From Actinomycetales bacterium (GTDB taxonomy: Bacteria; Actinomycetota; Actinomycetes; Actinomycetales; Cellulomonadaceae): DNA of 7,072 nucleotides. Shown here piece after piece: positions 5,435-7,072 of the stretch. The translations under genes and the position numbers were made by a program. The stretch's first letter is position 1. Each line of letters starts with the position of its first letter. Under the pieces are notes generated by a model, which worked only from the letters and a program-made list of their open reading frames with translations, was not told where the DNA came from and made no database searches. The stretch is from positions 1 to 7,072 of the forward strand of contig JAAZAC010000223.1 of assembly GCA_012514545.1 (NCBI GenBank). Reading direction: 5' to 3'.

Positions 5435-7072
5435 GTGGCCGACACCACTGCCGAGACCCTCCCGGCGAGCCCTGGGGGGACCGGCTACGACGCCAGCGCG
5501 ATCACCGTCCTCGAGGGACTCGAGGCCGTCCGCAAGCGCCCCGGCATGTACATCGGCTCGACCGGTCCGCGGGGCCTCCACCACCTCGTCTACGAGGTTG
5601 TGGACAACTCTGTGGACGAAGCCCTCGCCGGTGTCTGCACCGAGATCGACGTGACCCTCCTGGCCGACGGCGGCGTCCGCGTCGTCGACGACGGCCGCGG
5701 CATCCCGGTGGGCATCGTCGAGAGCGAGGGCCGGCCGGCGGTCGAGGTCGTCCTGACCGTCCTGCACGCGGGCGGCAAGTTCGGCGGCGGCGGCTACGCG
5801 GTCTCCGGCGGCCTGCACGGCGTCGGCGTCTCGGTCGTCAACGCGCTGTCCAGCCGCCTCGAGGTGGAGATCCACCGCGACGGCCACGTCTGGCGCCAGG
5901 CCTACCGGGACGGCGTCCCCGAGGCGCCCCTCGCCCAGGGCGAGGCGACCGACCGCACGGGCACCAGCGTCACGTTCTGGCCCAACGCCGAGATCTTCGA
6001 GACCGTCGACTTCGACTTCGAGACCCTGCGCTCGCGGTTCCAGCAGTACGCCTTCCTCAACAAGGGGCTCCGCCTGACGCTCACGGACGAGCGCCCGCAG
6101 CACACCGGCACCGAGGACGAGATCACCGACGCGGTCGCCGCCCAGGCGGCGCACGAGGCGGACGGGATCACGGAGTCCGGCATCGACGTCGTCGGCGGCA
6201 CCCCCGCGCGCACGGTCACGTACAAGTACGACGGCGGCCTCGTCGACTACGTCAAGCACCTCACCGCGACCAAGAAGGTGGACCGGATCCACCCGGAGGT
6301 CATCGACTTCAGCGCCGAGGACACCGAGCGCCGGATCTCCGTCGAGATCGCGATGCAGTGGACGAGCGCCTACTCCGAGTCCGTGCACACGTACGCCAAC
6401 ACGATCTCCACGACCGAGGGCGGCACGCACGAGGAGGGCTTCCGCGCCGCGCTGACCTCCCTGGTCAACCGGTACGCGCGCGAGAAGGGCATCCTCAAGG
6501 ACAAGGACGACAACCTCACCGGCGACGACGTCCGCGAGGGGCTGACCGCCGTCATCTCCGTCAAGCTCGGCGAGCCGCAGTTCGAGGGTCAGACGAAGAC
6601 CAAGCTCGGCAACACCGAGGCGCGCACGTTCGTGCAGAAGGTCGTCGGCGAGCAGCTCGGCGACTGGCTCGACGCGCACCCGAGCGAGGCGCGCGACATC
6701 ATCCGCAAGGCGATCCAGGCGGCCCAGGCCCGGATGGCGGCGCGCAAGGCGCGCGAGGCCACGCGGCGCAAGGGCCTGCTCGAGTCGGGCGGCATGCCGG
6801 GCAAGCTCAAGGACTGCCAGTCCAACGACGCCGCCGAGTCCGAGATCTTCATCGTCGAGGGCGACTCCGCGGGCGGCTCCGCGGTCCGCGGCCGCAACCC
6901 GCGCACCCAGGCGATCTTGCCCCTGCGGGGCAAGATCCTGAACGTCGAGCGCGCCCGCCTCGACCGGGCGCTCGGGAACGCGGAGGTCCAGGCCCTCATC
7001 ACGGCGTTCGGCACCGGCATCGGCGAGGACTTCGACATCAGCAAGCTGCGCTATCACAAGATCGTTCTGATG
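5435..7072 (+). CDS. gyrB: DNA gyrase subunit B, 5' part (3' truncated by window)
   Basis: GyrB supplies the ATPase and part of the DNA-cleavage site of gyrase (A2B2), which introduces negative supercoils and relieves positive ones ahead of forks. All 546 visible codons are open. The GHKL ATPase domain shows EVVDNSVDEALAG (E54, N58), DDGRGIP (D85-P91) and the ATP lid GLHGVGVSVVNAL (from 126), each offset by 12 from E. coli. The transducer domain carries QTKTKLGN (386-393), whose lysine senses the gamma-phosphate. The TOPRIM domain begins at SEIFIVEGDSAGGSA with catalytic E475. The window ends at YHKIVLM, just before the expected metal-binding DADVDG. About 140 residues are probably missing, against roughly 690 in actinobacteria. 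I chose GTG 5435, which gives a short leader before GYDASAITVLEGLEAVRKRPGMYIG; GAGGAG lies 11 nt upstream and no better in-frame start is nearby. gyrA normally follows in this locus, but is not visible. Confidence 0.97.
   Translation, partial: MADTTAETLPASPGGTGYDASAITVLEGLEAVRKRPGMYIGSTGPRGLHHLVYEVVDNSVDEALAGVCTEIDVTLLADGGVRVVDDGRGIPVGIVESEGRPAVEVVLTVLHAGGKFGGGGYAVSGGLHGVGVSVVNALSSRLEVEIHRDGHVWRQAYRDGVPEAPLAQGEATDRTGTSVTFWPNAEIFETVDFDFETLRSRFQQYAFLNKGLRLTLTDERPQHTGTEDEITDAVAAQAAHEADGITESGIDVVGGTPARTVTYKYDGGLVDYVKHLTATKKVDRIHPEVIDFSAEDTERRISVEIAMQWTSAYSESVHTYANTISTTEGGTHEEGFRAALTSLVNRYAREKGILKDKDDNLTGDDVREGLTAVISVKLGEPQFEGQTKTKLGNTEARTFVQKVVGEQLGDWLDAHPSEARDIIRKAIQAAQARMAARKAREATRRKGLLESGGMPGKLKDCQSNDAAESEIFIVEGDSAGGSAVRGRNPRTQAILPLRGKILNVERARLDRALGNAEVQALITAFGTGIGEDFDISKLRYHKIVLM
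5599..5607 (-). promoter_or_regulatory. Perfect DnaA box inside gyrB (TTGTCCACA on the - strand)
   Basis: TGTGGACAA on the + strand is an exact inverse of the high-GC DnaA-box consensus, a better match than any box I see in oriC. It lies in the codons for VVDN (residues 55-58) and sits in the near-palindrome GTTGTGGACAAC (5597-5608). The encoded protein motif is conserved, but the codons chosen are not forced by it. Confidence 0.5.
5611..5619 (-). promoter_or_regulatory. DnaA-box-like site inside gyrB (TCGTCCACA on the - strand)
   Basis: One mismatch from TTGTCCACA, same orientation as and 12 bp from the perfect box at 5599, about one helical turn. It covers the codons for SVDE (residues 59-62). 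Confidence 0.4.

Noticed and set aside
5159..7057. Very long open frame (632 codons) on the - strand opposite gyrB
   Set aside because: GyrB on the + strand matches a known family throughout. The antisense product is a Leu/Val/Asp/Arg/Ala-rich low-complexity string, typical of antisense frames in high-GC DNA.
1..7072. CRISPR array, insertion sequence, tRNA, rRNA or toxin-antitoxin genes
   Set aside because: I read for spaced repeats, terminal inverted repeats, transposase motifs and tRNA-like folds and saw none; all coding space is taken by conserved replication-locus genes.

Overview
This window is the classical replication-origin neighbourhood of a high-GC Gram-positive chromosome. Its order, all on the + strand, is dnaA (3' half) - oriC - dnaN - gnd - recF - dciA (DUF721) - gyrB (5' three quarters). 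A 6-phosphogluconate dehydrogenase gene between dnaN and recF, a DUF721/DciA protein ending in the GPRDTYG-type tail, and very GC-rich third codon positions point to an actinomycete. From the protein style (GyrB with a short Ala/Thr leader, RecF with GESWSLALALRLA) I would guess a Cellulomonas-like member of the Micrococcales. The genus is an inference, not something I could test.

Layout: 1-806 is the end of dnaA, with the Walker B part of the AAA+ domain and the complete DNA-binding domain IV. 807-1280 is non-coding and carries a dense set of DnaA-box-like 9-mers (about 830-1038), a tandem 12-bp repeat, a less GC-rich triplet-periodic stretch and GC-rich short repeats; it is the likely oriC and also holds the dnaN leader. 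1281-5162 is a tightly packed group: dnaN, gnd (10-nt gap), recF (19-nt gap) and dciA (8-nt overlap), which looks co-transcribed. 5163-5434 is a 272-nt leader with a possible gyrB promoter, a perfect 7-bp inverted repeat and a possible structured 5' UTR. 5435-7072 is gyrB, cut by the window end inside the TOPRIM domain.

Together these genes initiate and sustain chromosome replication: DnaA binds and opens oriC, DciA helps place or control the DnaB helicase, the beta clamp tethers polymerase, RecF assists gap repair behind the fork, and gyrase removes positive supercoils. gnd is the metabolic outlier.

I found no mobile element, CRISPR array, tRNA or rRNA, and no evidence for an unknown multi-gene system. 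The points most worth a second look are at nucleotide level: a helically spaced oriC box array that switches orientation, a tandem 12-bp repeat within it, and a perfect DnaA box plus a near-perfect one inside the gyrB coding sequence, exactly where gyrB uses codons that are rare in the rest of the gene.
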